A DNA stretch of 47,852 nt, taken from positions 1-47,852 of the forward strand of contig JAKFDK010000105.1 in assembly GCA_036676195.1 (NCBI GenBank). Direction: 5' to 3'. Numbering within the stretch: position 1 is the first letter of the stretch; every line of letters begins with the position of its first letter. Origin of the DNA: JAKFDK01 sp036676195 (GTDB lineage Bacteria > Bacillota > Sulfobacillia > Symbiobacteriales > ZC4RG38). Positions 39,761 to 47,852 of this stretch are shown here, one piece after another. The notes beneath the pieces were generated by a model, which had not been told where the DNA came from, did no database searches, and worked only from the letters and a program-made list of their open reading frames with translations. A program made the translations under genes and the position numbers.

Positions 39761-41464
39761 GTGCGGCGAAGGTACCGAAAAAACATACCAGCAGTGTTGT
39801 GCGCCAGTCTGCTGCTGCTGCAGGGCTGTACGCAGCCCACGGCGGCGCCGGAGCGGCGGGAGTCGCCGCCGCCGCCGCCGGCGGTGAACGCCCCGGCCCC
39901 GCAGCCCAGCCCGGTGACCTGGACCATCACTCACACAGCGTCAGAGTTGCGCAGCCCGGGCGGCCCGCTGCACCTGGCGCCACCGTACGTGTTTGAGCTG
40001 GCTTTCAGCGGCCCGGTGGACCGGGCGAGTGTGGAGGGCACCCTGGCGCAGAACCTGTGCTGCGGGCGGCTGCGGGTGAATGGCTGGGCCGGGGACCGGC
40101 TGACCGTGACCATCGAGGGGCTCAGCCCCGGAGGGGAGCAGGTGGCCATCAACCCGGGCGGTAGCCAGGATCGGGAGGGGCGGCTGTTGGGAGCACCCAC
40201 AGACCGGCCCGCCTTCGGCTTTGCCTTCTGGCCCGCCGACCCGACCGGCCTCTACCAGTTCGACCCGGTCGCCGGCAAGACCAGTCTCCTGGCCCGCTAC
40301 CCACAACCCTACCAGACCATTGGCCTCCTGCCCGGTGGCCGGCGCGTGCTGCTGCGGCAGCATATCCTCACCCCCGGCCAGTCTGTTGGGGTGACGGGTA
40401 CGGCCCACATTTTCGACCTGCCCGCCCCGCGGCTGGAGGAGTTGGAGCTGGGCGGCCTCTTCCGCTGGCAGTGGAGCGACGACGGCGGCCTGCTGGTGCT
40501 GGGCCAGTGTCCCCGGGGCCAGTGCGTCACCTGGGTGCGGCCGGGACCTTACGATAGCGGCCGGGGCGGCGCCCGCCGGCTGCTATACATGAACGAACAG
40601 GACGAGTATATAGCCGACGCGCATCTGGCCCCTAGCGGGCAGATCGCCGCCATCTTCGCCGGCAAGTGGGGCGAGCGGCTGAACCTGCACCTGATCGACC
40701 TGCAGCCGGAGGCCGCCGGGCGGCGGATCGCCATCATCCCCGCCGCGGCCGGGGTGACCCAGGGGCCCGGCGGTCTGTCCCGGGTGCCCGCCGCCTGGAG
40801 CCCCGGCAGCGATGCCCTGGCCTACGGCGACGGCGGGGTACGGCGGGAGGACAGCGCACCCATGCCGGTCTGGCTGTTTACGGCGGCGGACGGACAGCGG
40901 CGGCTGCTGGCCGAGGGGGCCACGGCCATTGGGCCCTGGCGACCGGCCGGTGACCGGTTGGTGCTGGGCGGCGTGGGGGTGGTGGACCGCCAGGGCCAGG
41001 TGCGGCTGGCGGCCCGGGAAGAGCCGGTCGAACGGGGCTACGCGGCCTGGAGCCCGGATGGGCACAGCCTGTACCTGAACGGGGCGGTCTACGATGCCGC
41101 CACCGGACAGATTCGCTGGCGACCGGCCGCCGGCGGGCCGGCAGTATGGGCGCCCGGCGGACAGGCGGTGGTGGTAGGGGGCTACGGTGGCGTGGCCAAC
41201 GGCGGCGGGGTCTACCGGGCCGACGGCACGTTGCTCCTGGGCGGCCTCGTCTGGGACCACAGCTTTCCCCGGCCCCGCTTCAGCCCCGACGGTGCCCGGC
41301 TCTACCTGCCCAATCCGGACCGGGTGGTGGAGGTATCAACCGGCAAGGCGTACCCGGTGACGCCCCCCGCTCCAGCGGTGCCGGGCCTGGGCGACTGGCG
41401 CCCCTTTGGCTTCACTCCCGATGGGCAGCTTCTGCTGGCCCTCGGCACCACCAGCGACGAATAA
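39761..41464 (+). CDS. Lipoprotein with Ig-like domain and beta-propeller
   Basis: The product is 567 aa. GTG 39761 gives a compact lipoprotein signal (RRRYRKN, hydrophobic core, LLQGC with Cys23); ATG 39734 is an alternative. A Pro-rich linker (29-47) leads to a Big_5/SbsA Ig-like domain (FELAFSGPVDRASVEGTL..., LSPGGEQVAINPG). A WD40-like/TolB-type propeller follows with repeated blades (AWSPGSDALAYGDGG, AWSPDGHSLYLNGAV, RFSPDGARLYLPNPD). It is anchored outside the cell membrane. It may be a sensor or binding protein; no partner is certain. It is paralogous to the next gene. About 160 bases separate it from the TULIP-like cluster. Confidence 0.85.
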   Translation: MRRRYRKNIPAVLCASLLLLQGCTQPTAAPERRESPPPPPAVNAPAPQPSPVTWTITHTASELRSPGGPLHLAPPYVFELAFSGPVDRASVEGTLAQNLCCGRLRVNGWAGDRLTVTIEGLSPGGEQVAINPGGSQDREGRLLGAPTDRPAFGFAFWPADPTGLYQFDPVAGKTSLLARYPQPYQTIGLLPGGRRVLLRQHILTPGQSVGVTGTAHIFDLPAPRLEELELGGLFRWQWSDDGGLLVLGQCPRGQCVTWVRPGPYDSGRGGARRLLYMNEQDEYIADAHLAPSGQIAAIFAGKWGERLNLHLIDLQPEAAGRRIAIIPAAAGVTQGPGGLSRVPAAWSPGSDALAYGDGGVRREDSAPMPVWLFTAADGQRRLLAEGATAIGPWRPAGDRLVLGGVGVVDRQGQVRLAAREEPVERGYAAWSPDGHSLYLNGAVYDAATGQIRWRPAAGGPAVWAPGGQAVVVGGYGGVANGGGVYRADGTLLLGGLVWDHSFPRPRFSPDGARLYLPNPDRVVEVSTGKAYPVTPPAPAVPGLGDWRPFGFTPDGQLLLALGTTSDE

Positions 41465-41535
41465 AGTGCGATTCCGAAATGTCACTGTGTAATCCGAACC
41501 AGACCATATTTCAAATTGGTCACTGGAATGGAGAA

Positions 41536-42066
41536 ATGGCTGCGGTCCGTCGCATAGTTCTGATCACTCTAGTAGTGTTCCTGTTCGGATGCACAGGGGC
41601 TGGTGAACCCCGCGGTTCAGGTGTTGCGAAACTGCAGGTGCTTGCTTCATCACCACAGCACAGTACTCCAACGGAAGCGCCATTGGCAGCCCCTGCGTCA
41701 GAGCCGCAGGCAACCTCTCCGTCGCCTGGACAAGACACTTCAGTGGAAGACGTTGTGATGGCTCCCAAGCCCGACGAGACTTGCCTCATGCCTCAGGACA
41801 ACTCCGAAATCACCATCGACCTCTTCAAACTCAACTCGGGGCATGGTTGGCGTGTCCAGCCGGGATGGGTTGTGACAATCCGCGCGGCTACGATCCCTGG
41901 GGTGATTCACTTCCCGAGGGCGGTGGATCAGTCAAGTGTGCGGTTGAGTGCTCAGCCATCATACTGGCGCAGTGAATCGGACGCCACCAGTCCCGATATG
42001 GACTATCGCTTCTGGCTTCTTCCGGAAGGTCAACGCTTGGCAGGCGCTACTAATCGGAGGCAGTAA
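41536..42066 (+). CDS. Lipoprotein paralogue, C-terminally truncated
   Basis: The product is 176 aa. Signal with lipobox LFGC (Cys19) from ATG 41536 (GGAGAA site). A low-complexity Ser/Thr/Pro/Ala linker (25-70) precedes an Ig-like segment related to the preceding lipoprotein (VIHFPRAVDQSSVRLSAQ against ELAFSGPVDRASVEGTLA). The frame ends inside that domain with an unrelated tail (GATNRRQ) overlapping the end of the minus-strand kinase gene at 42050. The propeller half is missing, so it was probably cut by a rearrangement here. Confidence 0.65.
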   Translation: MAAVRRIVLITLVVFLFGCTGAGEPRGSGVAKLQVLASSPQHSTPTEAPLAAPASEPQATSPSPGQDTSVEDVVMAPKPDETCLMPQDNSEITIDLFKLNSGHGWRVQPGWVVTIRAATIPGVIHFPRAVDQSSVRLSAQPSYWRSESDATSPDMDYRFWLLPEGQRLAGATNRRQ

Positions 42067-42697
42067 CCCGTTTGAACAGCCGGTAGCTCTTGCGGATCAG
42101 GTTCAGCACGAAGGATGGAATCGGCACGGGATACCGGTGCAAGACGGGCAGATACAGCTTGTAGTAGACCCGCTTGAGGTCGTCCCATCTTGAACAGGAT
42201 TCTTGTTTGCCGAAATCCGACACATCGACCACCAGACCGCGCCCGTCTTTCATCATCACGTTCTTGGCATGGACGTCGTGAGGGCACAAACCCTGGTCAC
42301 GGGCATACGCCAGGGCAGCATCGATATCACGCACCACTTGCTCAGGGATGCGAATGCCGCGGCGAAAACATTCATACAGGGGAATGCCGGTCAGCCGTTT
42401 CAGCACCAGATAACCGGGGGCGGCATGCAGGCACCGGGAGTAAGCCGGGTGGTTACCCAGCTTTTGATAGACCCTGACTTCCTCTTCCCATCCGGGCCGC
42501 CCCGGCGCATAGATCTTGACCACCCACTGCGCAAAGCGGGGGTGGCTAAAAACCGCGGCATAATTGCCGGCGCCCACAACGTCCCACCTGGGCGACACAT
42601 GGCGAACTACGACCGGGTCGTAAGGATTCACACTTTCGATCTGCAAATGTGGAAGCAATTCTTCCTCCACGTTACGCAGGAACTCCTGTAGCTGCAT
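42050..42697 (-). CDS. RIO/YrzF-like serine/threonine protein kinase
   Basis: The product is 215 aa. A glycine loop VGAGNYAAVF (41-50), the ATP-contacting Lys61 (WVVKIY), catalytic HDVHAKN (140-146) and DFG (161-163) are all present. The compact size, HD-x-H-x-x-N loop and C-terminal basic region fit small bacterial RIO- or YrzF-type kinases rather than Hanks kinases with extracellular domains. ATG 42697 is chosen; the frame continues open far upstream by chance in GC-rich DNA. It is divergent from the acyl-CoA synthetase with starts about 160 bases apart. Substrate unknown. Confidence 0.82.
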   Translation of the reverse strand: MQLQEFLRNVEEELLPHLQIESVNPYDPVVVRHVSPRWDVVGAGNYAAVFSHPRFAQWVVKIYAPGRPGWEEEVRVYQKLGNHPAYSRCLHAAPGYLVLKRLTGIPLYECFRRGIRIPEQVVRDIDAALAYARDQGLCPHDVHAKNVMMKDGRGLVVDVSDFGKQESCSRWDDLKRVYYKLYLPVLHRYPVPIPSFVLNLIRKSYRLFKRVTASD

Positions 42698-42856
42698 GTC
42701 GCCATGAGCAACTCCTATCAGCCGGGTATTCCGTATGGGTTTGCCAGCGCAGGCATGAATGGACCACGGGCCAGCTACCCTATCTTGTGCAGAAAAGCCG
42801 CCGCGCCAGCCGCCCGCCCGGGCGGATCCGGCGCAGGCGGCAAGGGAGGGGTTCTG

Positions 42857-44983
42857 GTGCGGTCCGTCTTCCGGCCCCGCAGCGTCGCGGTGGTAGGAGC
42901 ATCCCGCGACCCGGAAAGCATTGGCCATCGCATCCTGCAGTGCCTGATCTCCGGCCGGTTCAACGGGCCGGTTTACCCGATCAACCCGCGCACACCGGTG
43001 GTGGGCTCCATCGCCGCCTACCCATCCCTGCGGGATGTACCCGGACCCGTGGACCTGGCGGTGATCGCCGTGCCCAGGGACGCTGTGCTCCCGGTGGTGG
43101 AGGAGTGCGGCGAAAAGGGCGTGCAGGCACTGGTGGTGACCACCGCCGGCTTTGCCGAGACCGGCCCCGGGGGGCGTGCCCTGCAGGACCAACTGGTGGA
43201 AAAGGCACGCCGCTATGGCATGCGCATGGTCGGCCCCAACTGCCTGGGCCTGATGAACACAGCGCCGGACGTGCGCCTGAACGCCAGCTTCTCGCCGGTA
43301 TTCCCGCCCCACGGGCGCATCGCCATGTCCTCGCAGAGCGGCGCCCTGGGCCTGGCGATTCTGGAGTATGCCCGTGACCTGGGCCTGGGGATGTCCACCT
43401 TTGTCAGTGTCGGCAACAAGGCCGATGTATCCGGCAACGACCTCATCCAGTACTGGGAGGACGACCCGGACACCGACCTGATCCTGCTCTACCTGGAATC
43501 CTTCGGCGACCCGCGCCGTTTCGCCCGGCTGGCCCGCCGGGTCGCCCGCAACAAACCGATCCTGGCCGTCAAGGCCGGCCGCACCGCCGCCGGGCGCCGT
43601 GCCGCCGGCTCCCACACCGCCGCCCTGGCCGCCGACGACACGGCGGTGGTCGCCCTCTTCCAACAGGCGGGGGTGATCCGGGCCGCCACCCTGGAGGAAC
43701 TGTTCGATATCGCCGCCCTGCTGGCGAACCAGCCGCTGCCCCGGGGACCGCGGGTGGCCATTGTGACCAACGCCGGCGGGCCGGGCATCCTGGCCACCGA
43801 TGCCCTGGCCGGCAGCGGGCTGCAGGTACCGGAACCGGCCCCGCCAACCCGGGAGCGGCTGCAGCGGGTCCTGCCGCCGGCGGCCAGCCTGGCCAATCCC
43901 ATCGACATGATCGCGTCCGCCGGAGGCGAGCAATACCGGGAAGCCCTGGGGGCGGTGCTGGCCGACCCGACCTATGACGCCGTGCTGGTCATCTTTATCC
44001 CGGCCAAAGCCGGCGATGCCGATGGCGTGGCGGCCGGCGTGCGCGCGGCCGTGGCCGAGGCCCGGGCCGCCGGCAACCACAAGCCGGTGGTAGGGTGCTT
44101 CATGAGCAGCCGCGGGCTGCGTTCGCCCCTGGCTGTGGGTGAGGAACAGATTCCCTCGTACCGCTTCCCCGAATCGGCCGCCCTGGCCCTGGCCAAGGCG
44201 TACCAGTACTCCGTCTGGCGGCAGCAACCGCCAGGGGAGATCCCGGACCTGCCCGGGGTAGATGTCGCCGCCGCCCGGGCCATCTGCCGCACGGTGCAGG
44301 AGCGGGGCGGCGGCTGGCTGGCGGCGGACGAGGTGGCGGGCGTACTGGCGGCCATGGGGTTGCCGGTACTGACCGGCCGGCTGGCGCCGGACGCCGGGGC
44401 GGCCGCGGCTGCAGCGGCGGACCTCGGTTACCCGGTGGTGGTGAAGTTGGCCTCCCGGACCCTGGTGCACAAGACGGAGTGGGACGGGGTGCAACTGGAC
44501 CTGCGGGACGCCGGCGCCGTTCAGGCCGCCTGCCACCGCATCGCTGAACGCCTGCAGGCAGCCGGCCGGCTGGGGGAGCTGGACGGATTCCTGGTGCAAC
44601 CCATGGTGCCGGACGGCGTGGAACTGATGGTGGGGGTGACCCATGACCCGTTGTTCGGGCCGCTGCTGGCCTTCGGGCTGGGCGGCATCCACGTGGAGGT
44701 CCTGCGCGACGTGGTGTTCCGCATTACCCCGCTGACCGACCGTGATGCCGCAGAGATGGTGCGCAGTATCCGCGGCTACCGGCTGCTGACGGGGTTCCGC
44801 GGGCACCCGCCGGCTGACCTGGCGGCCATCGGGGAGGTTCTGCTGCGCATCTCCCGCCTGGTGGAGGAGGTGCCGGAAATCGCCGAGCTGGACGTGAACC
44901 CCATGCGGGCGCTGGCGCCGGGCCAGGGCTGCCGGATTCTGGACGCCCGGCTCCGGGTGGAGACCCGGCACTTCCCCCGCTAG
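42857..44983 (+). CDS. Acyl-CoA synthetase (NDP-forming), fused subunits
   Basis: The product is 708 aa. It couples an acyl-CoA to acid conversion with ATP or GTP formation (or the reverse) through a phosphohistidine. The alpha part has CoA-binding SVAVVGASRDPESIGHRI, GPNCLGLMN and SSQSGALG; the phospho-His lies in GSHTAALA (about 251-257). The C-terminal beta part (about 490-700) is an ATP-grasp domain (PVVVKLASRTLVHKTEWDGV, GFLVQPMV). GTG 42857 has AGGGAGGGG 6 bases upstream; the longer frame to 42704 lacks family similarity. No GNAT domain is fused. It ends back to back with the glycosyltransferase, sharing stop bases. Confidence 0.93.
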   Translation: MRSVFRPRSVAVVGASRDPESIGHRILQCLISGRFNGPVYPINPRTPVVGSIAAYPSLRDVPGPVDLAVIAVPRDAVLPVVEECGEKGVQALVVTTAGFAETGPGGRALQDQLVEKARRYGMRMVGPNCLGLMNTAPDVRLNASFSPVFPPHGRIAMSSQSGALGLAILEYARDLGLGMSTFVSVGNKADVSGNDLIQYWEDDPDTDLILLYLESFGDPRRFARLARRVARNKPILAVKAGRTAAGRRAAGSHTAALAADDTAVVALFQQAGVIRAATLEELFDIAALLANQPLPRGPRVAIVTNAGGPGILATDALAGSGLQVPEPAPPTRERLQRVLPPAASLANPIDMIASAGGEQYREALGAVLADPTYDAVLVIFIPAKAGDADGVAAGVRAAVAEARAAGNHKPVVGCFMSSRGLRSPLAVGEEQIPSYRFPESAALALAKAYQYSVWRQQPPGEIPDLPGVDVAAARAICRTVQERGGGWLAADEVAGVLAAMGLPVLTGRLAPDAGAAAAAAADLGYPVVVKLASRTLVHKTEWDGVQLDLRDAGAVQAACHRIAERLQAAGRLGELDGFLVQPMVPDGVELMVGVTHDPLFGPLLAFGLGGIHVEVLRDVVFRITPLTDRDAAEMVRSIRGYRLLTGFRGHPPADLAAIGEVLLRISRLVEEVPEIAELDVNPMRALAPGQGCRILDARLRVETRHFPR

Positions 44984-46245
44984 CGCATGGCCGTTTTCCG
45001 GGCCACCAGGTCTTCCAGCCGCAGCGCCCGGGTGTGGCGGGTGTGGTTCCAGCTCAGGTCGTGCCGCTGCCACCAGCCGACCACGGCGATGGGCATCCAG
45101 GTCATGGTGTACGGGATGTAAAACAGGTAGTAAAGGTAGGTGCGGGCCGGCACCCGCTCCAGCAGCAGCCCCATCACCGGCCACACGTAGCCCAGCAGGG
45201 CGAAGCCGATCCAGACCGCCGGCGGCAGCCAACTGATCCAGGGCATGTGCAACAGCGCGATGCCCTGTCCGCTCAGCAGGGAGTTGGCCAGGCTCAGCAG
45301 CGTGGAGAGCAGGGTGAGAATGAGCAGCAGCGGCTTGATCAGGTGCAGGGCGGCGTCCAGCCGGTACCAGGAGCCGTGCCGGATCGCCTCGGCCAGCAGG
45401 GGCACAGTATGCTCCTCGAACAACTGCCAGTGCCCTTTCAGCCAGCGCACCCGCTGCCGCCAGGTGGGGCCGAAGGCGACCGGCTTCTCGTCGTAGACCC
45501 GGGCCTGGTGGCACCACCAGACCCGTTCGCCCGCCCGAATCATCCGAATGGTGAACTCCAGGTCTTCGGTCAGGCCGTGGGCGGTCCAGCCGAACCGGCG
45601 CAGCTCCGCCACGCCGATGCACATGCCCGTACCGCCCAGGTACCCCGGCAGTCCCAGGTGGTGCCGGGAGAGCTGGTAGAGGCGATTCATGGTCCAGAAG
45701 GCGATGCTGTAGCTACAGGAGACCCAGGAGTCCAGCGGGTTCTTGCTGTCAATATAGGCCTGGACGCAGCGGTGGCCGCGCCGCAGCTCTTCGTTCATGT
45801 GGGCGAGGAAATCGGGGGCCACCAGGTTGTCGGCATCAAACAGGCAAACGGCGTCAAAACGCTGCCCGGGACCGGGCAGGAACCACCGGAAGAACCAGTC
45901 CAGGGCAAAGCCCTTGCCGCGGCGGTGCGTGTCGCGCCGCTCCAGCACCGTGGCGCCGGCGGCGCGGGCCACGGCGGCGGTGGTGTCGGTACAGTTATCG
46001 GCGATGATGAAGACCTGGTAGAGGTCTCGCGGGTAATTCAACCGGAGCAGGTTCTCGACGTGGGGCCCGATGACCGCCTCCTCGTTGTGGGCTGCAGTGA
46101 CCAGGGCGAACCGGTGCCGGCGACCGTTGCGGGGCGGCGGGGCGGACCGGGGCCACAGCCCGGCCAGCGAGACGGCGAACTGGTAGAGCGCGTACGTGAT
46201 CAGTACCAGTTGTATCAGGCCCAATACCCAGTCAAGTGGAGTCAT
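44980..46245 (-). CDS. Membrane glycosyltransferase, family 2
   Basis: The product is 421 aa with one N-terminal helix, a cytoplasmic GT-A domain and about four C-terminal helices, the layout of processive glycosyltransferases (BcsA/IcaA/hyaluronan-synthase kind). Catalytic motifs are FALVTAAHNEE, LFDADN (metal-binding DxD), TEDLEF (general base) and QRVRWLKG (Q/R-x-x-R-W). It would transfer sugars from nucleotide donors at the inner membrane, making an exported polysaccharide or glycolipid. No other polysaccharide genes are next to it. Confidence 0.9.
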   Translation of the reverse strand: MTPLDWVLGLIQLVLITYALYQFAVSLAGLWPRSAPPPRNGRRHRFALVTAAHNEEAVIGPHVENLLRLNYPRDLYQVFIIADNCTDTTAAVARAAGATVLERRDTHRRGKGFALDWFFRWFLPGPGQRFDAVCLFDADNLVAPDFLAHMNEELRRGHRCVQAYIDSKNPLDSWVSCSYSIAFWTMNRLYQLSRHHLGLPGYLGGTGMCIGVAELRRFGWTAHGLTEDLEFTIRMIRAGERVWWCHQARVYDEKPVAFGPTWRQRVRWLKGHWQLFEEHTVPLLAEAIRHGSWYRLDAALHLIKPLLLILTLLSTLLSLANSLLSGQGIALLHMPWISWLPPAVWIGFALLGYVWPVMGLLLERVPARTYLYYLFYIPYTMTWMPIAVVGWWQRHDLSWNHTRHTRALRLEDLVARKTAMR

Positions 46246-46724
46246 GCAGCGGGGTCACTCCCAGGACGAGCGAAATAGTGAGGTAGGCGGCGAATAGTGA
46301 TGTTCTGCTTCCGGCGATTTGGGCAACAGATCCAATTTTATACGTGTCCTAAAAGCCTTACAAACCGGGCAGAACTCGACCAACCGCCACGGCAGGGCGT
46401 GGCGCCGCTGGTAGCAAAGTGGCAGCGCCAGGGCGCTCCCTGGCTCCCTGGCGCCTTTGTATGCGCCGTCGGACAACTGACAACTTTTTCTATTCACGGG
46501 CGGTCGGTAGTTTACTACTGCGCAACCGCCGCTAATTGGCCATTGCACATAGGTATGCACACGCGTGCTCGCACTTTACTGCGTGCGATGAAAGGTCTGG
46601 TCGCTCTGCAAGGCGGCCAGTCTGGCCAACCTTGTTTCCGGCGAGCCGCCCAGGTCCAGACCCAGGTGGTCAAGGATGTCCGCCTGCAGGTGCGCCGGGT
46701 CTGGCGGTATCTGTAAGAACTGGA
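46246..46724. other. Intergenic region between glycosyltransferase and mcrB remnant
   Basis: About 480 bases with no gene I can support. It includes one strong hairpin (listed separately). A plus-strand and a minus-strand frame are open here, but neither resembles a known protein. Confidence 0.4.
46425..46460 (+). terminator. Hairpin with short T-run
   Basis: GCGCCAGGG (46425-46433) pairs perfectly with CCCTGGCGC (46446-46454) across 12 bases, followed by CTTTGT. It may end a transcript or be the scar of a lost gene. Confidence 0.45.
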
Positions 46725-47622
46725 GATGCGCCTGCTGACCCGCGGCCGGGCCGGCGGGACCCCGGCGGAGCGCCTGTGGAACGAAGCGGTTTACGCTGCG
46801 GTGGCGGCCGGGGACCCGTTTTTGCTGGATTGGCCTGTACAACCGCTTCGGCGTGGGATTCACGGGTAGCAGCGCCCGGCAGCTTCTCAGTGACATGGAC
46901 CAGTTTAACCTGTGGACCGGAGCACTGTGGCAGGATGACCCCGAATTCACGCTGCGTGCCTTCTGGCAGCAGCCTCTGCTCGGCGCCGGCACGTCGTTCC
47001 CAACGGCGATTCTGTATCTGCGCAGCCGGCAACAGCCGGCCCCTTTCCATATCTGGATGCCCACTCTGGAGCAGGGCCTGGCCTTCCTGGGTCAGGTGCC
47101 GCGGGGCGCCGACCAGGCGGAAAAGTATCTGCACTACACCCGCCTGGTGGAGGGATTCCGGACCCGGCTGGGGTTGAAGCTGCCGGAGGTAGACATTGTT
47201 TTGACCCGCCTGGCCGGTCTGGTCAAAGGCTGGGCCGATGAACTGAAGCAGGCGCTGACCGACCTGGGGGTGGATTTCCCGGCCGGGAACCTGGTCAAAA
47301 AGTTCAAGCCGGAGTACGGGCTCTCGTTCGATATCAGCGTGAGCACGTCCGCTATTCCCGGCATGTGGCTGGCCGGATCGCGCCGGCGCCAGGATGGCGC
47401 CGCCGGCGAGACCTACCTGCCCCCGGAATTCCTGCAGGAGGTGCTGGACCTGGCCGAGGAGCGCCGACAGGTGATCCTGTACGGGCCCCCTGGCACCGGC
47501 AAAACCTATGTGGCAAGAAGGCTGGGACGCGTCCTCACCGGGGGCGATGAGACCCGCATCGAGGTGGTGCAGTTCCACCCGTCTTACAGCTATGAGGAGT
47601 TCATGGAGGGGCTGCGGCAGCT
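46725..47622 (+). pseudogene. McrB-like restriction GTPase/AAA+ gene, frameshifted and truncated
   Basis: Residues LIYGPPGTGKT-like (VILYGPPGTGKTYVA) and VVQFHPSYSYEEFMEG are the hallmark of McrB-type AAA+ proteins of type IV restriction systems, which cut modified DNA with McrC. The N-terminal part begins in another frame from about 46725 (PAERLWNEAVYAAVAAGDPF) and changes near 46830 to GLYNRFGVGFTGSSA, so a small indel is present. The frame then runs directly into istB sequence at about 47622, losing Walker B, the sensor motifs and any mcrC partner in view. Both defects make it nonfunctional. Confidence 0.75.
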
Positions 47623-47852
47623 GAGGGTTGCCAGCTCCCTGATCTGCCGCTCAAACTGGGCCAGGGTCTTGTGGAAGGGCAGGTGCGCCAGACGGGTTCG
47701 GGCCTTGAGGTAACGCTCCCGGCGTGCTCCCACTTCGGCTTCCAGCAGATCTTGAAGAAAGTCCACGTAGGGCAGCTCCTTGCCGGCCGCAGCCTCCAGG
47801 CGGCTGTCGAGGACGGCGGCGGCTTGTGTCAGTCCCAAGGCGTTCAGGCTAT
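47623..47852 (-). mobile_element. istB: IS21-family istB fragment (transposition helper ATPase)
   Basis: The minus strand encodes AAAVLDSRLEAAAGKELPYVDFLQDLLEAEVGARRERYLKARTRLAHLPFHKTLAQF, the N-terminal segment of IstB, the AAA+ partner of IS21 transposase. The usual DFSFQPSIDE-type stretch after QF is missing in frame, giving QFERQIRELATL. The sequence stops at the junction with mcrB near 47622, before the ATPase motifs. The 5' end and any istA lie beyond the window. It marks a site of insertion and later deletion. Confidence 0.8.

Noticed and set aside
42050..45622. A 1190-codon open frame on the minus strand
   Set aside because: Only its last 215 codons are a real gene (the kinase). The rest lies opposite the acyl-CoA synthetase and part of the glycosyltransferase and is Arg/Gly/His-rich with no domain pattern.
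46576..46720. Minus-strand peptide ending in LQSDQTFHRTQ
   Set aside because: It reads smoothly for about 45 residues but has no start of its own, no family and lies at the edge of an mcrB mirror frame.

Overview
This is a GC-rich chromosomal window with GTG/TTG starts, strong AGGAGG-type ribosome binding sites, a Firmicutes-type LexA (DinR) box, an MpsC/DUF2294 gene and IS21-family debris. This suggests a high-GC Firmicutes lineage of the Symbiobacterium or Sulfobacillus kind. No rRNA or ribosomal protein gene is present, so placement is an inference.

Left arm (1-12.7 kb): a gene tail; CorA and a tautomerase (minus); a sigma-54 activator of the AcoR kind; and a coxS-coxL-coxM-coxG operon behind a near-perfect -24/-12 promoter, so activator and operon form a regulatory unit. 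A convergent MocR/GntR regulator carries three frameshifts. It faces azlCD across an operator with two direct and one inverted 10-bp copies. Then come a truncated ECF sigma factor and a gene-poor kilobase with a 38-bp perfect palindrome that contains a consensus SOS box just ahead of a 58-residue orphan protein.

Middle (12.7-24.4 kb): an ABC-2 exporter (ATPase plus two permeases) with a MalT-like LuxR regulator; a minus-strand operon with a NIF3-like protein, a substrate-binding lipoprotein, an ATPase and a permease; an MpsC-domain protein; a five-gene tRNA operon (Asp, Leu, Thr, Ile, initiator Met); a divergent RNase P RNA gene; and remnants of an ABC permease and a LysR regulator.

Most unusual block (24.5-39.6 kb, all plus strand, many stop/start overlaps): an AvrRpt2-like papain-fold protease; two paralogous ~310-335 aa proteins; two small paralogous beta-rich proteins; two proteins with takeout/juvenile-hormone-binding (TULIP-like) signatures; a polyprenyl diphosphate synthase; a nitrilase-fold protein; a 1252-aa repetitive beta-rich protein; a VAO/p-cresol-hydroxylase-type flavoprotein; and a second, atypical isoprenoid-synthase-fold protein. 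None has an evident signal peptide. I infer a cytoplasmic system that makes, modifies and sequesters a prenyl-derived hydrophobic compound in dedicated lipid-binding proteins. I know of no described system with this composition.

Right arm (39.6-47.9 kb): two related lipoproteins (one full-length with Ig-like and propeller parts, one truncated), a RIO/YrzF-like kinase (minus), an NDP-forming acyl-CoA synthetase, a membrane glycosyltransferase (minus), and a broken McrB-like gene abutting an IS21 istB fragment that runs off the window.
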